The notes under the pieces are model-generated. The model was not told the DNA's origin and did no database searches. It saw nothing but the letters and a program-made list of their open reading frames with translations. From Actinomycetospora chibensis (GTDB lineage Bacteria; Actinomycetota; Actinomycetes; Mycobacteriales; Pseudonocardiaceae), in assembly GCF_028737215.1 (NCBI RefSeq), contig NZ_JAQZAM010000006.1, positions 285,625-349,624 on the forward strand: 64,000 nt of DNA, in the 5' to 3' direction. Below, one piece after another: positions 25,019-33,530 of this stretch (the stretch's first letter is position 1; each line of letters begins with the position of its first letter). A program made the position numbers and the translations under genes.

Positions 25019-26304
25019 CCGCGCCGGAGCTGCGTCTGCGGGCGCCGAGCCCGGGGCTGCTCGCCCTGCCGTGGGAGCGCCCCCTCGGCGAGTGGGACGC
25101 GGCCACGGTGCCGCTGCGCGAGCTCCCGGTGGGGCCGAGCCGCCACCTCGTGCGGTTCGTCGAGGTCGACGGAACGCTCTGGGCGCTCAAGGAGCTACCG
25201 CCGCGCATCGCGCGCCGGGAGTTCGACGTGCTGCGCCACCTCGAGGACGAGTCCCTCCCGGCGGTGCGCCCGGCCGGGCTCGTGACCCAGCCCGACCACG
25301 ACGCCGCGATCCTGCTGACCCGCTACCTCGTGGGGTCGTGGCAGTACCGGCGTCTCATCGCGCGGCTGCCCCCGAACCGGCCCGCGCACCGCGAGCGCCT
25401 CTTCGACGCCATGGTCGGCCTGCTCGTCGAGCTGCACCGCCACGGCGTCTACTGGGGCGACTGCTCGCTGTCCAACACGCTGTTCACCCGCGACGGGCAG
25501 CTCTACGCCGCCCGGCTCGTCGACGCCGAGACCAGCGAGGTGCATCCGTCGCTGTCCGACGGGCAGCGCGCCCAGGACCTGGAGATCCTCGTCGAGAACG
25601 TGGCGTCGGGGATGGTCGACCTCGCGGCGAGCCTCGGTCGCCCGCCCGAGATCGAGGACGAGCTCATCGCCGAGGCGATGGCGCTCCCGGAGCGCTACGA
25701 CGCGCTCTGGAATGCGCTGCACGCGATGCCGCAGTTCGCCTTCGGCGACCGCTACCGCGTCGAGGGGACGGTGCGCGAGCTCAACGACCTCGGCTACATC
25801 GTCGACGAGGTGAACCTGGCCCCGGCCGAGGATGCCGACGGCGGCCTCGTGCGCCTGCGGATGGCCGTCGGCGATCGCACCCACCACGCCCGCTACCTCA
25901 AGGAGCTGACCGGGCTCGAGGTCGGCGAGGGCCAGGCCCGCATCCTGCTGGGCGACCTGCGCGCCCACCAGCGGGAGATCAGCCGTGACCAGTCCCGGCG
26001 CGTCACCGAGGGGGAGGCGATCGCGAGCTGGCTGCACGACGTCCTCACCCCCGGCATGCGGCGCGCGCACGCCGCGGTACGCCACGTCGGCACCGCGGTG
26101 CAGGCCTACTGCGACCTGCTCGAGGTCCGCTGGCTGCTCTCCGAGCAGGCCGGCGCGGACGTCGGGACCGAGCGGGCGCTCGAGGCGCTGGCCGAGCGGG
26201 CACCCACGGACTCCGCCGCCCGCGCGCTCGTCGCCGACACCGCGTCCGACATCCCGATCGTCGCCCCCGACCCGGCCGTCCCTCCGGTGCCCCCGGACTG
26301 GTGA
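25015..26304 (+). CDS. DUF4032 / lipopolysaccharide-kinase-like protein, 429 aa
   Basis: The N-terminal half is kinase-like: LWALKELPPRIARREFDVLRHL contains the K and E of an N-lobe, and GVYWGDCSLSNTLF is a catalytic-loop-like H/W-G-D-x5-N. The C-terminal half is the DUF4032 domain (GERYRVEG-type start in FGDRYRVEGTVRELNDLGY). Family members are common in actinobacteria, and their substrate is not known to me. The GTG at 25015 overlaps the lacI stop by four bases (GTGA), so the genes are coupled, although a direct link to sugar uptake is not obvious. Confidence 0.8.
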   Translation: MTAPELRLRAPSPGLLALPWERPLGEWDAATVPLRELPVGPSRHLVRFVEVDGTLWALKELPPRIARREFDVLRHLEDESLPAVRPAGLVTQPDHDAAILLTRYLVGSWQYRRLIARLPPNRPAHRERLFDAMVGLLVELHRHGVYWGDCSLSNTLFTRDGQLYAARLVDAETSEVHPSLSDGQRAQDLEILVENVASGMVDLAASLGRPPEIEDELIAEAMALPERYDALWNALHAMPQFAFGDRYRVEGTVRELNDLGYIVDEVNLAPAEDADGGLVRLRMAVGDRTHHARYLKELTGLEVGEGQARILLGDLRAHQREISRDQSRRVTEGEAIASWLHDVLTPGMRRAHAAVRHVGTAVQAYCDLLEVRWLLSEQAGADVGTERALEALAERAPTDSAARALVADTASDIPIVAPDPAVPPVPPDW

Positions 26305-26314
26305 GCGCTGGTGC

Positions 26315-27958
26315 TCAGGACACGGCGAGCCACACCGCGGCGTCGCTACCGAGCCGCCCGTCCTCGAGGGGCACGCTCGTCAGCAGCACCTCGTCGTGGG
26401 CGGGCAGGTCGATCGGCGCGTCGGACAGGTTGACCACGCAGGCGAAGCCCGGCTCGCGGCGCAGGTGCAGCACCGCGTCGCCGGGCGCCGAGACCCAGGT
26501 CAGGTCGCCGTCGCCCAATGCCGGGTGGGCGCGCCGACGGGCGAGGACGGTGCGGTAGAGCTCGAGCACCGAATCGGGGTCGCCCTGCTGGCGCGACGCG
26601 GCGTAGCGCGCCCACCCGTCGGGCTGCGGGAGCCACGGCTCGGCCGCCCCGTCCGGGCTGAAGCCCGCCGACGCACCCTCCTGGTCCGACCACGGGAGCG
26701 GCACCCGGGCGCCGTCGCGGCCGCGGACCGTGTGCCCGGAGCGCTCCCAGGTCGGATCCTGACGTTTGTCGTCAGGAATGTCCTCGACCTCGGGCAGGCC
26801 GAGCTCCTCGCCCTGGTAGACGTACATCCCGCCCGGAAGCACGGCCTCGAGCAGCAGGGCCGCGCGGGCGCGCCGGGTGCCCAGGGCGAGGTCGGGGGCG
26901 TCGTCGGAGACCGGCGGCACCGCGGACGTCGGGACGCTCTCCGGCTCGCGGGCGGGCCGTCCGTAGCGGCTCGGGTGGCGGACGACGTCGTGGTTCGACA
27001 GCACCCAGGTCGCGGAGGCGCCGACCTCGCGCAGGTGGCCGGTCGTGATGTCGACGGCCTCGCGCAGCGCCGTCGGGTCCCAGGGCGCGACGAGGTAGTC
27101 GAAGTTGAACGCGGTGTGCAGCCGGCCCGGCGCCACGTACCGGGCGAGCCGCTCCGGCGCCGGAGTCCAGGCCTCGGCGACGAACATGCGGTCACCGGGG
27201 TAGGCGTCGGCCACCCGCCGCCACGACTCGTAGATCTCCAGCACGTCGTCGCGGTCGACGAACGGGTGTCCGCCCGGCGCGTAGCTGCGCCCGAGCAGGT
27301 CGTCGGCGTCGCCGAGGTCGGGCAGCGTCGCGTCCTTGACCAGCCCGTGCGCGACGTCGATGCGGAACCCGTCGACGCCGCGGTCGAACCAGAACCGCAG
27401 GACCGCCTCGAACTCGGCGGCGACGTCCGGGTGCGACCAGTCCAGGTCGGGCTGGCCGGGGTCGAACAGGTGGAGGTACCAGGAACCGTCGGCCACCTGC
27501 GTCCACGCCGGCCCACCGAAGTGCGAGCGCCAGTTGTTGGGCGGCTCGGCGCCGTCGGGGCCCGACCCCGGCCGGAAGACGTAGCGGTCGCGCGCGCCGG
27601 GCTCGTCGGCGAGCGCGGCCCGGAACCACACGTGCTGGTCGGACGTGTGGTTCGGGACGATGTCGGGGACCAGCCGCAGCCCGTGCTCGTGGGCGTCGAC
27701 GATCAGCTTCTCGGCGTCCGCCACGCTCCCGTAGGCCGGGTCGATCGCCCGGTAGTCGGCGACGTCGTAGCCCGCGTCGGCCTGCGGCGAGGCGTACCAG
27801 GGGTTGATCCACAGCGCGTCGACGCCGAGGTCGGCGAGATACGGCAGCCTCTCGCGGATGCCCGCGATGTCACCGATCCCGTCGCCGTCCGCGTCGGCGA
27901 AGCTGCGGATGTAGACCTGGTAGATGACGGCGTCGCGCCACCAGGGCGTGTCGGGCAC
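26315..27958 (-). CDS. GH13 alpha-glucosidase / oligo-1,6-glucosidase family, 547 aa
   Basis: All GH13 conserved regions are present: DIVPNHTSD (region I), GFRIDVAHGL with the nucleophile Asp near residue 200 (II), FVAEAW with the acid/base Glu near 260 (III) and LSNHDVVRH with the transition-state Asp near 320 (IV). The N-terminus WWRDAVIYQVYIRSFAD is typical of maltases and trehalose-6-phosphate hydrolases. There is no signal peptide, so it is an intracellular enzyme. It is close to the LacI-controlled importer and probably cleaves the imported alpha-glucoside. The start is GTG 27958. Confidence 0.92.
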   Translation of the reverse strand: MPDTPWWRDAVIYQVYIRSFADADGDGIGDIAGIRERLPYLADLGVDALWINPWYASPQADAGYDVADYRAIDPAYGSVADAEKLIVDAHEHGLRLVPDIVPNHTSDQHVWFRAALADEPGARDRYVFRPGSGPDGAEPPNNWRSHFGGPAWTQVADGSWYLHLFDPGQPDLDWSHPDVAAEFEAVLRFWFDRGVDGFRIDVAHGLVKDATLPDLGDADDLLGRSYAPGGHPFVDRDDVLEIYESWRRVADAYPGDRMFVAEAWTPAPERLARYVAPGRLHTAFNFDYLVAPWDPTALREAVDITTGHLREVGASATWVLSNHDVVRHPSRYGRPAREPESVPTSAVPPVSDDAPDLALGTRRARAALLLEAVLPGGMYVYQGEELGLPEVEDIPDDKRQDPTWERSGHTVRGRDGARVPLPWSDQEGASAGFSPDGAAEPWLPQPDGWARYAASRQQGDPDSVLELYRTVLARRRAHPALGDGDLTWVSAPGDAVLHLRREPGFACVVNLSDAPIDLPAHDEVLLTSVPLEDGRLGSDAAVWLAVS

Positions 27959-28020
27959 GGACGGCTCCTGGTTCGGTCGTGGGGTGACGGCCCCTCCCAC
28001 GATGCCCGATGAGCCGGGGC

Positions 28021-28497
28021 TCAGGCGCGGACCGTGGCGCGCTCCTCGATCTCGTCGTCCTCGTACTCGTCCTCGAACTCGTCGTCGTACTCGTCCTCGA
28101 GGTCCTCCGGCGCGGTGATCTCCTCCGGCGCCGGGGCCTCGTCGATGCCCTCGGGGGCGCGGCGGGCGCGCAGCGTCTCGGTGGCCCGGCGCAGCATCTC
28201 CAGCGCCTGCGCGGCGAGGCGGACGACGAACGCGAGGAACAGGCGCGCCTGCTCCATGACGAACGCGACCGCCGCGCCCGCGCTGCTCTGGCCCTCGGGA
28301 GCCGCGTCCTTCTCCGTCGTGCCGCCCGCGCTGCTCTCGCCGAGACGGTCGGCGAGGCCGTCGACCTTCTCGACGGCGCGGTCGACCACGGCGGCCAGCA
28401 CGCGGCCGGCGAGGACGGGGAGCATGCGCTTGGCGGCCTCGCCCAGGACCTGGTTGCTCATCTGACGGGGACCGGGGGTGGTGCCGTTGGTGGTCAT
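28021..28497 (-). CDS. Hypothetical protein with acidic C-terminal tail, 158 aa
   Basis: No family is recognised. The middle (about residues 75-115) is hydrophobic and amphipathic (AVAFVMEQARLFLAFVVRLAAQALEML) and could associate with a membrane. The last 40 residues are nearly all Asp/Glu with tyrosines (EYDDEFEDEYEDDEIEE), ending in A-T-V-R-A. Such acidic tails often mediate protein-protein contact. It stands alone between the GH13 and hydrolase genes. Codon bias supports a real gene. Confidence 0.6.
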   Translation of the reverse strand: MTTNGTTPGPRQMSNQVLGEAAKRMLPVLAGRVLAAVVDRAVEKVDGLADRLGESSAGGTTEKDAAPEGQSSAGAAVAFVMEQARLFLAFVVRLAAQALEMLRRATETLRARRAPEGIDEAPAPEEITAPEDLEDEYDDEFEDEYEDDEIEERATVRA

Positions 28498-28594
28498 CAC
28501 ACCCGACGCTAGACGTGCACAACCGGATCGACACTCCCCCGACGGCACCCACCCCGGTGGCACCTGCCCGGTCCCGCTCGCATCCGGACCAGGG

Positions 28595-29629
28595 CTACAC
28601 CGGACGCTCGAGCATCTCCCGGATCGCGGCGTCGACGAACGCGGTGTCGTCGGGGTTCTGCCCGCCGCCCGCGAAGTGGCCCCACACCCCGGGGATGACG
28701 CGGACGTCGCCGTGGGGGATGTGCTGCGAGGCCCAGACCTCGTCCTCGGGCGGGAAGTAGAGGTCCTTCTCCGCCGGCATCGCGAGGAGGGGGCAGCGGA
28801 TGGAGTTCAGTGCCGCCACCGTGTCGCCGTCGAAGCCGGGTGTCTGCCCCACGTCGCCGTGCTCCCACGTCCACAGCATCGTGAGCAGGTTGTTCGGGTC
28901 GCGTCCGTCGAGCCAGAAGCCCTCCCAGAAGCCGACGAGGAAGTCCTCGAGCGACACGAAGCCGAGCCGGCGCCACTCCTCCTGCCAGTAGAACGCCTGC
29001 GAGAAGCCCCAGCCGGCGTAGATGCGGGCGAACGCGCGCAGCCCGCGCAGCGGCAGCGCGTCCGGCGCGTACCACCCGTCGGCGAAGGCGGCGTCCGCGC
29101 GCATCGCCTCGCCGAGGGAGTACAGGAAGACCTTGTTGTGGTCCGCGGTGACGCTCGACCCGCAGAACGGGACGGCCCGCTGGACCATCTCGGGGTGGCT
29201 GACCGCCCACTGGTAGGTCTGGCCGGCGCCCATCGACCAGCCGGTGACCAGCGCGAGGGTCTCGATCCCGAAGTGCTCGGTGACGAGACGGTGCTGCGCC
29301 TCGACCTGGTCGTGGAACGTCACGAACGGGAAGCGCGCGCGGTCGTGGGGCATCGGCTGGTTGCTCGGTGAGCTCGACAGCCCGTTGCCCAGCATGTTCG
29401 GGACGATGATGAACCACTCGGCGGGATCGAGCGCCATGCCCGGGCCGATCAACCACTCGTTGTCGGTGTGCCACCCGGAGAACCAGGTCGGGTAGACGAT
29501 CGCGTTCGACCGGTCCGCGTTGAGCGTCCCGTACGTCCGGTAGGCCAGCCGGGCGTCCGGGAGCGTGATGCCGTGCTGGAGGACGACGTCGCCGAGCGGG
29601 AAGAGCTCGGCGTCGGTGGGTGGCGGCAT
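28595..29629 (-). CDS. Alpha/beta hydrolase of the homoserine O-acetyltransferase (MetX) superfamily, 344 aa
   Basis: The opening GDVVLQHGITLPDARLAYRTYG and WFSGWHTDNEWLIGPG are typical of MetX-like proteins. The nucleophile elbow appears as VTGWSMGAGQTYQWA (G-W-S-M-G), the acid as P-A-E-K-D-L-Y-F, and the catalytic His in GVWGHFAGGG. It is shorter than bona fide MetX and does not sit with methionine genes, so it is more likely a related acyltransferase or hydrolase. The ATG at 29629 fits the family. Confidence 0.8.
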   Translation of the reverse strand: MPPPTDAELFPLGDVVLQHGITLPDARLAYRTYGTLNADRSNAIVYPTWFSGWHTDNEWLIGPGMALDPAEWFIIVPNMLGNGLSSSPSNQPMPHDRARFPFVTFHDQVEAQHRLVTEHFGIETLALVTGWSMGAGQTYQWAVSHPEMVQRAVPFCGSSVTADHNKVFLYSLGEAMRADAAFADGWYAPDALPLRGLRAFARIYAGWGFSQAFYWQEEWRRLGFVSLEDFLVGFWEGFWLDGRDPNNLLTMLWTWEHGDVGQTPGFDGDTVAALNSIRCPLLAMPAEKDLYFPPEDEVWASQHIPHGDVRVIPGVWGHFAGGGQNPDDTAFVDAAIREMLERPV

Positions 29630-29758
29630 GCGTGGGCCCTCTCGGTCGGCGGTGACCCCCGCCGCGCATCCGAGCACGCCGGACGGGCACACCGTGGGCG
29701 CGGGGCGTGATCGTCACGAGACCGCAATGTCCGCCGCCCGGTGGCAGCATGGAGGGCG

Positions 29759-30142
29759 ATGCGGCAGCCGGGGCGACGGGAGCGTCTGCTCGCCGCGCGC
29801 GAGCGCGACGGCGACACCTGCCTCTGGTGTGCGCGCCGCCTGACCGGCACCGTCGCGGCCACCACCGACCATGTCGTGCCCAAGGTCAAGGGCGGGCCGT
29901 CGTGGCTGGAGAACGAGGTCGCCGCCTGCCGCCGCTGCAACGGCGAGCGCGGGCACCGCGGGGCGGTGGAGTGGCTCGAGGAGTGCGAGCGACGCGGCTG
30001 GTCGCCCGATCCCGCCCGCCTGGAGCGGGTGCTCGTGTCGCTGGCCGACGCCATCGCCGAGCGGGGCGGTCAGCGCCGTGCCCGGCCGCACCTCGACGCG
30101 CAGCTGCGCCGGCTCCGCAAGCGCTGGCCCTCGGCGGCCTAG
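29759..30142 (+). CDS. Small HNH endonuclease-like protein, 127 aa
   Basis: The HNH core is visible: CLWCARRL (first zinc Cys pair), TTDHVVPKVKGG (D-H catalytic strand), WLENEVAACRRCNGERG (N plus second Cys pair). The product is basic, particularly at both ends. The ATG at 29759 has GGAGGG just upstream and was preferred over one six codons earlier. Its stop overlaps the convergent tenA stop by four bases. The biological role is unknown; similar orphan HNH proteins are frequent on actinobacterial chromosomes. Confidence 0.82.
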   Translation: MRQPGRRERLLAARERDGDTCLWCARRLTGTVAATTDHVVPKVKGGPSWLENEVAACRRCNGERGHRGAVEWLEECERRGWSPDPARLERVLVSLADAIAERGGQRRARPHLDAQLRRLRKRWPSAA

Positions 30143-30774
30143 CGGTCCCCGTAGGCGGCGTCGAAGAACGCGAGCTCCAGGTCGACGGCGCGCCGGAAGA
30201 CCTCGCCCATGCGTTCGCGGGCGAGGTCGTCGACGCCGGCCGCGACGCGGTCGGTCTCGGCGCGCAGGAGGTCGACCCACGCCGTGAAACCGGGCCCGCG
30301 GTGCAGGTCGATCCACTCGCGGTGCAGCCAGTCGGGCGGCGCGGTGTCCGGACGGGTGGCCCAGTCGAGGTAGAGCCACTCGGCGACGAGCAGGACGGTC
30401 AGCGCGACGCCGTAGGCACCCGACCGGCGGGCGTCGTCCATGAGGTCGAGGAAACCCTGCGTGGGCGGGAGCGGCTCGACCGGCGGCGTGACCCCGAGGC
30501 GCGCGAGGGCGCGCGCGAAGTAGTCGTCCTCGTCCGACGCGACGAGCCCGAGCTGGCGGGCGATCGCCAGGCGCGCCTGCGTGTCGTCCGCGGTGGCCAC
30601 GGCGGCGCCGAGCAGGGCGACGAACCGATCGAGGAACAGGGCGTCCTGGGCGAGGTAGCGCGCGAGGACGGCGTCCTCGACGGTGCCCGTCCAGAGCTCG
30701 GCGACGAACCGGTGGCCGGTCGCGGCGTCCCAGGTGGTCGACGTCGCGGCGCGCAGATCCCTGGAGAAGCTCAT
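30139..30774 (-). CDS. tenA: TenA/THI-4 family protein (thiaminase II-like), 211 aa
   Basis: An all-helical TenA domain fills the protein: GHRFVAELWTGTVEDAVLARYLAQDALFLDRF is the typical start, and EWLYLDWATR and LELAFFDAAYGD carry late conserved residues. Family members hydrolyse amino-HMP or salvage pyrimidine precursors of thiamine. The usual catalytic cysteine is not evident in the middle of the sequence, placing it with the TenA_E-type subgroup if confirmed. The ATG at 30774 lies 20 bp from a palindromic intergenic element. Confidence 0.82.
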   Translation of the reverse strand: MSFSRDLRAATSTTWDAATGHRFVAELWTGTVEDAVLARYLAQDALFLDRFVALLGAAVATADDTQARLAIARQLGLVASDEDDYFARALARLGVTPPVEPLPPTQGFLDLMDDARRSGAYGVALTVLLVAEWLYLDWATRPDTAPPDWLHREWIDLHRGPGFTAWVDLLRAETDRVAAGVDDLARERMGEVFRRAVDLELAFFDAAYGDR

Positions 30775-30793
30775 GATCACCTCGCGCGACGTG

Positions 30794-30826
30794 GGGCTTT
30801 CCTGACGTTGAAGGTCGCGTGGCCCC
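30794..30826. repeat. 33-bp palindromic intergenic element, copy B
   Basis: It resembles copy A (3988-4020): GGGCTTTCC, TGACGTTGAAGGTC and GTGGCCC occur in the same order and spacing, with one deleted base. It lies upstream of the minus-strand tenA start. Confidence 0.6.
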
Positions 30827-30857
30827 CAGGCTGGCACCCGGCCCCCACGCGTGGCGC

Positions 30858-30943
30858 GGCCCGGGCACCGGCGAGCGGGGCATTCGCCGGTGACCGGGCC
30901 GCGGGGCGTCCGGGCGCGCGCGGGAGGCCGCGCGCAGCCCGGA
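30858..30943. terminator. Double hairpin after the aldo/keto reductase gene
   Basis: Stem 1 (30858-30874 with 30884-30900) has 16 of 17 pairs. Stem 2 (30909-30923 with 30928-30943) has TCCGGG and CGCGCG-rich arms around a GAGG loop. Both are downstream of the reductase stop (30950) in the direction of transcription. Confidence 0.65.
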
Positions 30944-30949
30944 TGGTGC

Positions 30950-31780
30950 TCAGCGGGCGAACTCGTCGGGGTCGGGACCCAGGCGCTCCGCCTTCTCCAT
31001 GTTGTTGATCGTGTTCATCTCGTCGTCGGAGAGCTCGAAATCGAAGATCGCGAAGTTCTCGCGGATGCGCTCCGGGGTCACCGACTTCGGGAAGATGATG
31101 TTGCCGAGCTGGATGTGCCAGCGGAGCACCACCTGCGCGGTGGACTTGCCGTGTGCCTGCGCGATGTCGGCGAACTCGGGCGCGTCGAGCAGGCCCTTGC
31201 CCTGGCCGATCGGGCTCCATGCCTCGGTGCGGATGCCGTGGCGCTCGTGGTACGAGCGCAGGCCCGCCTGCTGCATGTGCGGGTGCAGCTCGATCTGGTT
31301 GATCGCGGGCACCGTCTCGGTCTCCTCGAGGAGCCGGTCGAGGTGGTGCGGCTGGAAGTTCGAGACGCCGATCGTGCGCGTCTTCCCGTCGGCCTTCGCC
31401 TGCTCCAGGCCCTTCCACGTGTCGACGTAGAGGTCCTTGCCCGGCAGCGGCCAGTGGATGAGGTAGAGGTCGACGTAGTCGAGCCCCATCGCGCGCAGGC
31501 TCTCGTCGAGCGCGGTCTGCGAGTCCTCGTAGCCGTGGTTCGAGTTGTTGCACTTCGTCGTGATCCACAGCTGGTCGCGGGGGATGTCCGACTTGGCGAC
31601 GGCCTCGCCGACCTCGGCCTCGTTGCCGTACATCTGCGCGGTGTCGATGTGGCGGTAGCCGGTGTCCAGCGCCTCCCGCACCGTCTCCGCGGTGTCCGAC
31701 GGGTCGATCTGGAACACGCCGAAGCCCAGCTGCGGGATGGTCGTGCCGTTGTTCAGTTCGATACCGGGGACGTCACTCAT
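30950..31780 (-). CDS. Aldo/keto reductase, 276 aa
   Basis: The AKR catalytic tetrad is visible: Asp and Tyr in YRHIDTAQMYGNE, Lys in WITTKCNN and His in YLIHWPLPG. The NADPH-binding end is FPKSVTPERIRENFAIFDF. It matches the 2,5-diketo-gluconate reductase / prostaglandin-F-synthase-like AKR5 branch common in actinobacteria. The substrate is not predictable. ATG start at 31780. A 40-bp perfect palindrome separates it from asnB upstream. Confidence 0.93.
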   Translation of the reverse strand: MSDVPGIELNNGTTIPQLGFGVFQIDPSDTAETVREALDTGYRHIDTAQMYGNEAEVGEAVAKSDIPRDQLWITTKCNNSNHGYEDSQTALDESLRAMGLDYVDLYLIHWPLPGKDLYVDTWKGLEQAKADGKTRTIGVSNFQPHHLDRLLEETETVPAINQIELHPHMQQAGLRSYHERHGIRTEAWSPIGQGKGLLDAPEFADIAQAHGKSTAQVVLRWHIQLGNIIFPKSVTPERIRENFAIFDFELSDDEMNTINNMEKAERLGPDPDEFAR

Positions 31781-31823
31781 GCCGCTCGATTACCCGGGAC
31801 CGTCCGATCCTCAACCAGCGGGT

Positions 31824-31863
31824 GTGAGCGGTTGTCGGTGTCCGGACACCGACAACCGCTCAC
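31824..31863. terminator. 40-bp perfect palindrome after asnB
   Basis: GTGAGCGGTTGTCGGTGTCC (31824-31843) is followed immediately by its exact complement (31844-31863). It begins 3 bp after the asnB stop codon on the minus strand. It can form a 18-20-bp stem and is best read as the asnB terminator. It shares the GTGAG(C) edge with the hairpin at 640-679. Confidence 0.75.
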
Positions 31864-31866
31864 CGG

Positions 31867-33423
31867 CTACGCCGTGGCGAAGGCGCCCAGGGTCGCGTTC
31901 GGGCGGACGCCGGAGAACGACCGGTGCCAGGTCCGGTAGTACGCGATCTCCTCGTCGCTGCGCAGCTCCCAGCCGTGCTCGACCGTCGGGGTCTCCGCGT
32001 CCTGCGCGTCCTCCTTGGCCTTCTCCTTCTCGACGAGCTTGGCGAGCACGTCGCCGGCGCCGGAGCCGTCGCCGAACTGCTCCTTGCCGCGCCAGATGAT
32101 GTCGTACGGCACCATCCCGTCGAAGGCCTCGCGCAGCAGGTGCTTCTCGGTGCGGTCGTGGATCTTGAGCTTCCACTCCGCCGGCAGGGCGAGCATCTCG
32201 CGCATGACCGTGGCGTCGAGGAACGGCACGCGCGCCTCGAGGCCGTAGTTCATCGTGGCGCGGTCGCAGCGCTGCAGGTTGAGCTCGTGGAGGCTCTCGA
32301 TGGAGCGCACCAGCTCGGCCTGCAGCGTGTCCGGCGTCGAGAACTCGTCGCTGTGCACGTACTCGTAGCCGGCGAAGAGCTCGTCGGCGCCCTCCCCGGT
32401 GAGCACCACCTTGACGTGCTTCACGGCCTCGCGGGCCAGGAGCAGGTTGGGCACCGCGGAGCGCACGAGCGCCGGGTCGAAGTGCTCGATGACCGTCACG
32501 GCCTCGTCGAGCGCCTCCTCGAGGTCGTCCGCGGTGGGGACGATCTCGTGGTGGTCGGTGCCCAGGTACTCGGCGACCGCGCGGGCGGCCAGCAGGTCGG
32601 CCGAGCCCTCGGTGCCGACGGCGAAGGTCGGCAGGCGCTCGCCCTTCTCCTCCGCGACCTTCGCGGCGATGGCCGCGACGATGGCGGAGTCGAGCCCGCC
32701 GGAGAGGAACACGCCCACCGGGACGTCGCTCATCATGTGGCGGCGGATCGAGTCGGAGAGCACGTCGCGGATGTGGCCGAGGTCCTCCTCGGTCCACTGC
32801 TTGTCCGGGGCGAGGCGGGCCGGACGGACCTCGACCGGCACCGCGTCGGCGAACCGGACCATCGCGCCCTCGGCGATGTCGTGGCCGGCGATGCCCGGGG
32901 TCCAGACGTGTCCGGGCGGGAAGGCCTCGACGTAGGGCTGGTCCTCGGGGTCGAAGGCGCGCAGCTCGCTGGCGAAGATCGTCGTCTCGCCGAGGCGGGC
33001 CCAGTAGAGGGGCTTGATGCCGATGGGGTCGCGCGCCACGGCGCCGCGCCCGTCGGTGTGGGCCATGGCCAGCGCGAACATGCCGCGCACCTCGTACAGC
33101 GCGGCGGAGCCGTCGCGGAGCACCAGGCGGAACGCCGACTCCGTGTCGGAGTCCGTCGCGAAGCGGACCTCCGAGAGCACGTCTCGGATGTCCTCGTGGT
33201 TGTAGATCTCGCCGTTGCCGACCACGTAGGCCGAGTCCGTGTCGTCGGCGATCGGCTGCTTGCCGCCCGTCACATCCATGATCGAGAGACGCTGGTGGCC
33301 GAGCCACGCGTTCTCGAGGTGGACCCGGCCGGTGTCGTCAGGTCCTCGGTGGTGGATTCGAGCGAGCATCCGCTCGCATTTCTCGGCATCGATCGAACCG
33401 TAGGCAGCGACGATTCCGCACAC
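31867..33423 (-). CDS. asnB: Asparagine synthase (glutamine-hydrolysing), 518 aa
   Basis: After Met removal the N-terminal Cys of M-C-G-I-V-A-A is the glutaminase nucleophile. The class II amidotransferase domain runs to about residue 190. The ATP-pyrophosphatase loop SGGLDSAIVAAIAA is near residue 242, and LTGEGADELFAGYEY completes the synthetase domain. It converts aspartate and glutamine to asparagine with ATP. It is a single-gene unit flanked by a strong downstream palindrome. The length is in the short AsnB class (E. coli-like). Confidence 0.95.
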   Translation of the reverse strand: MCGIVAAYGSIDAEKCERMLARIHHRGPDDTGRVHLENAWLGHQRLSIMDVTGGKQPIADDTDSAYVVGNGEIYNHEDIRDVLSEVRFATDSDTESAFRLVLRDGSAALYEVRGMFALAMAHTDGRGAVARDPIGIKPLYWARLGETTIFASELRAFDPEDQPYVEAFPPGHVWTPGIAGHDIAEGAMVRFADAVPVEVRPARLAPDKQWTEEDLGHIRDVLSDSIRRHMMSDVPVGVFLSGGLDSAIVAAIAAKVAEEKGERLPTFAVGTEGSADLLAARAVAEYLGTDHHEIVPTADDLEEALDEAVTVIEHFDPALVRSAVPNLLLAREAVKHVKVVLTGEGADELFAGYEYVHSDEFSTPDTLQAELVRSIESLHELNLQRCDRATMNYGLEARVPFLDATVMREMLALPAEWKLKIHDRTEKHLLREAFDGMVPYDIIWRGKEQFGDGSGAGDVLAKLVEKEKAKEDAQDAETPTVEHGWELRSDEEIAYYRTWHRSFSGVRPNATLGAFATA

Positions 33424-33530
33424 GTGTGCTCACGCATCCTCGTATCGGGGTCGTTGTCCAGACAACCACGATCCACGCCGCCGTGCGCCGTATCGGGGCA
33501 CGCGTCACGTGGCCTTAACGGTCAAGCCCG

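Noticed and set aside
26760..26785. Palindrome CCTGACG-tttgt-CGTCAGG resembling the intergenic 33-bp element
   Set aside because: It lies inside the GH13 coding region and lacks the GGGC/GCCC edges; the coding sequence explains it.
29759..30142. Small HNH protein as a homing endonuclease or phage remnant
   Set aside because: It is in normal high-GC chromosomal context with no intron, intein or phage genes nearby.
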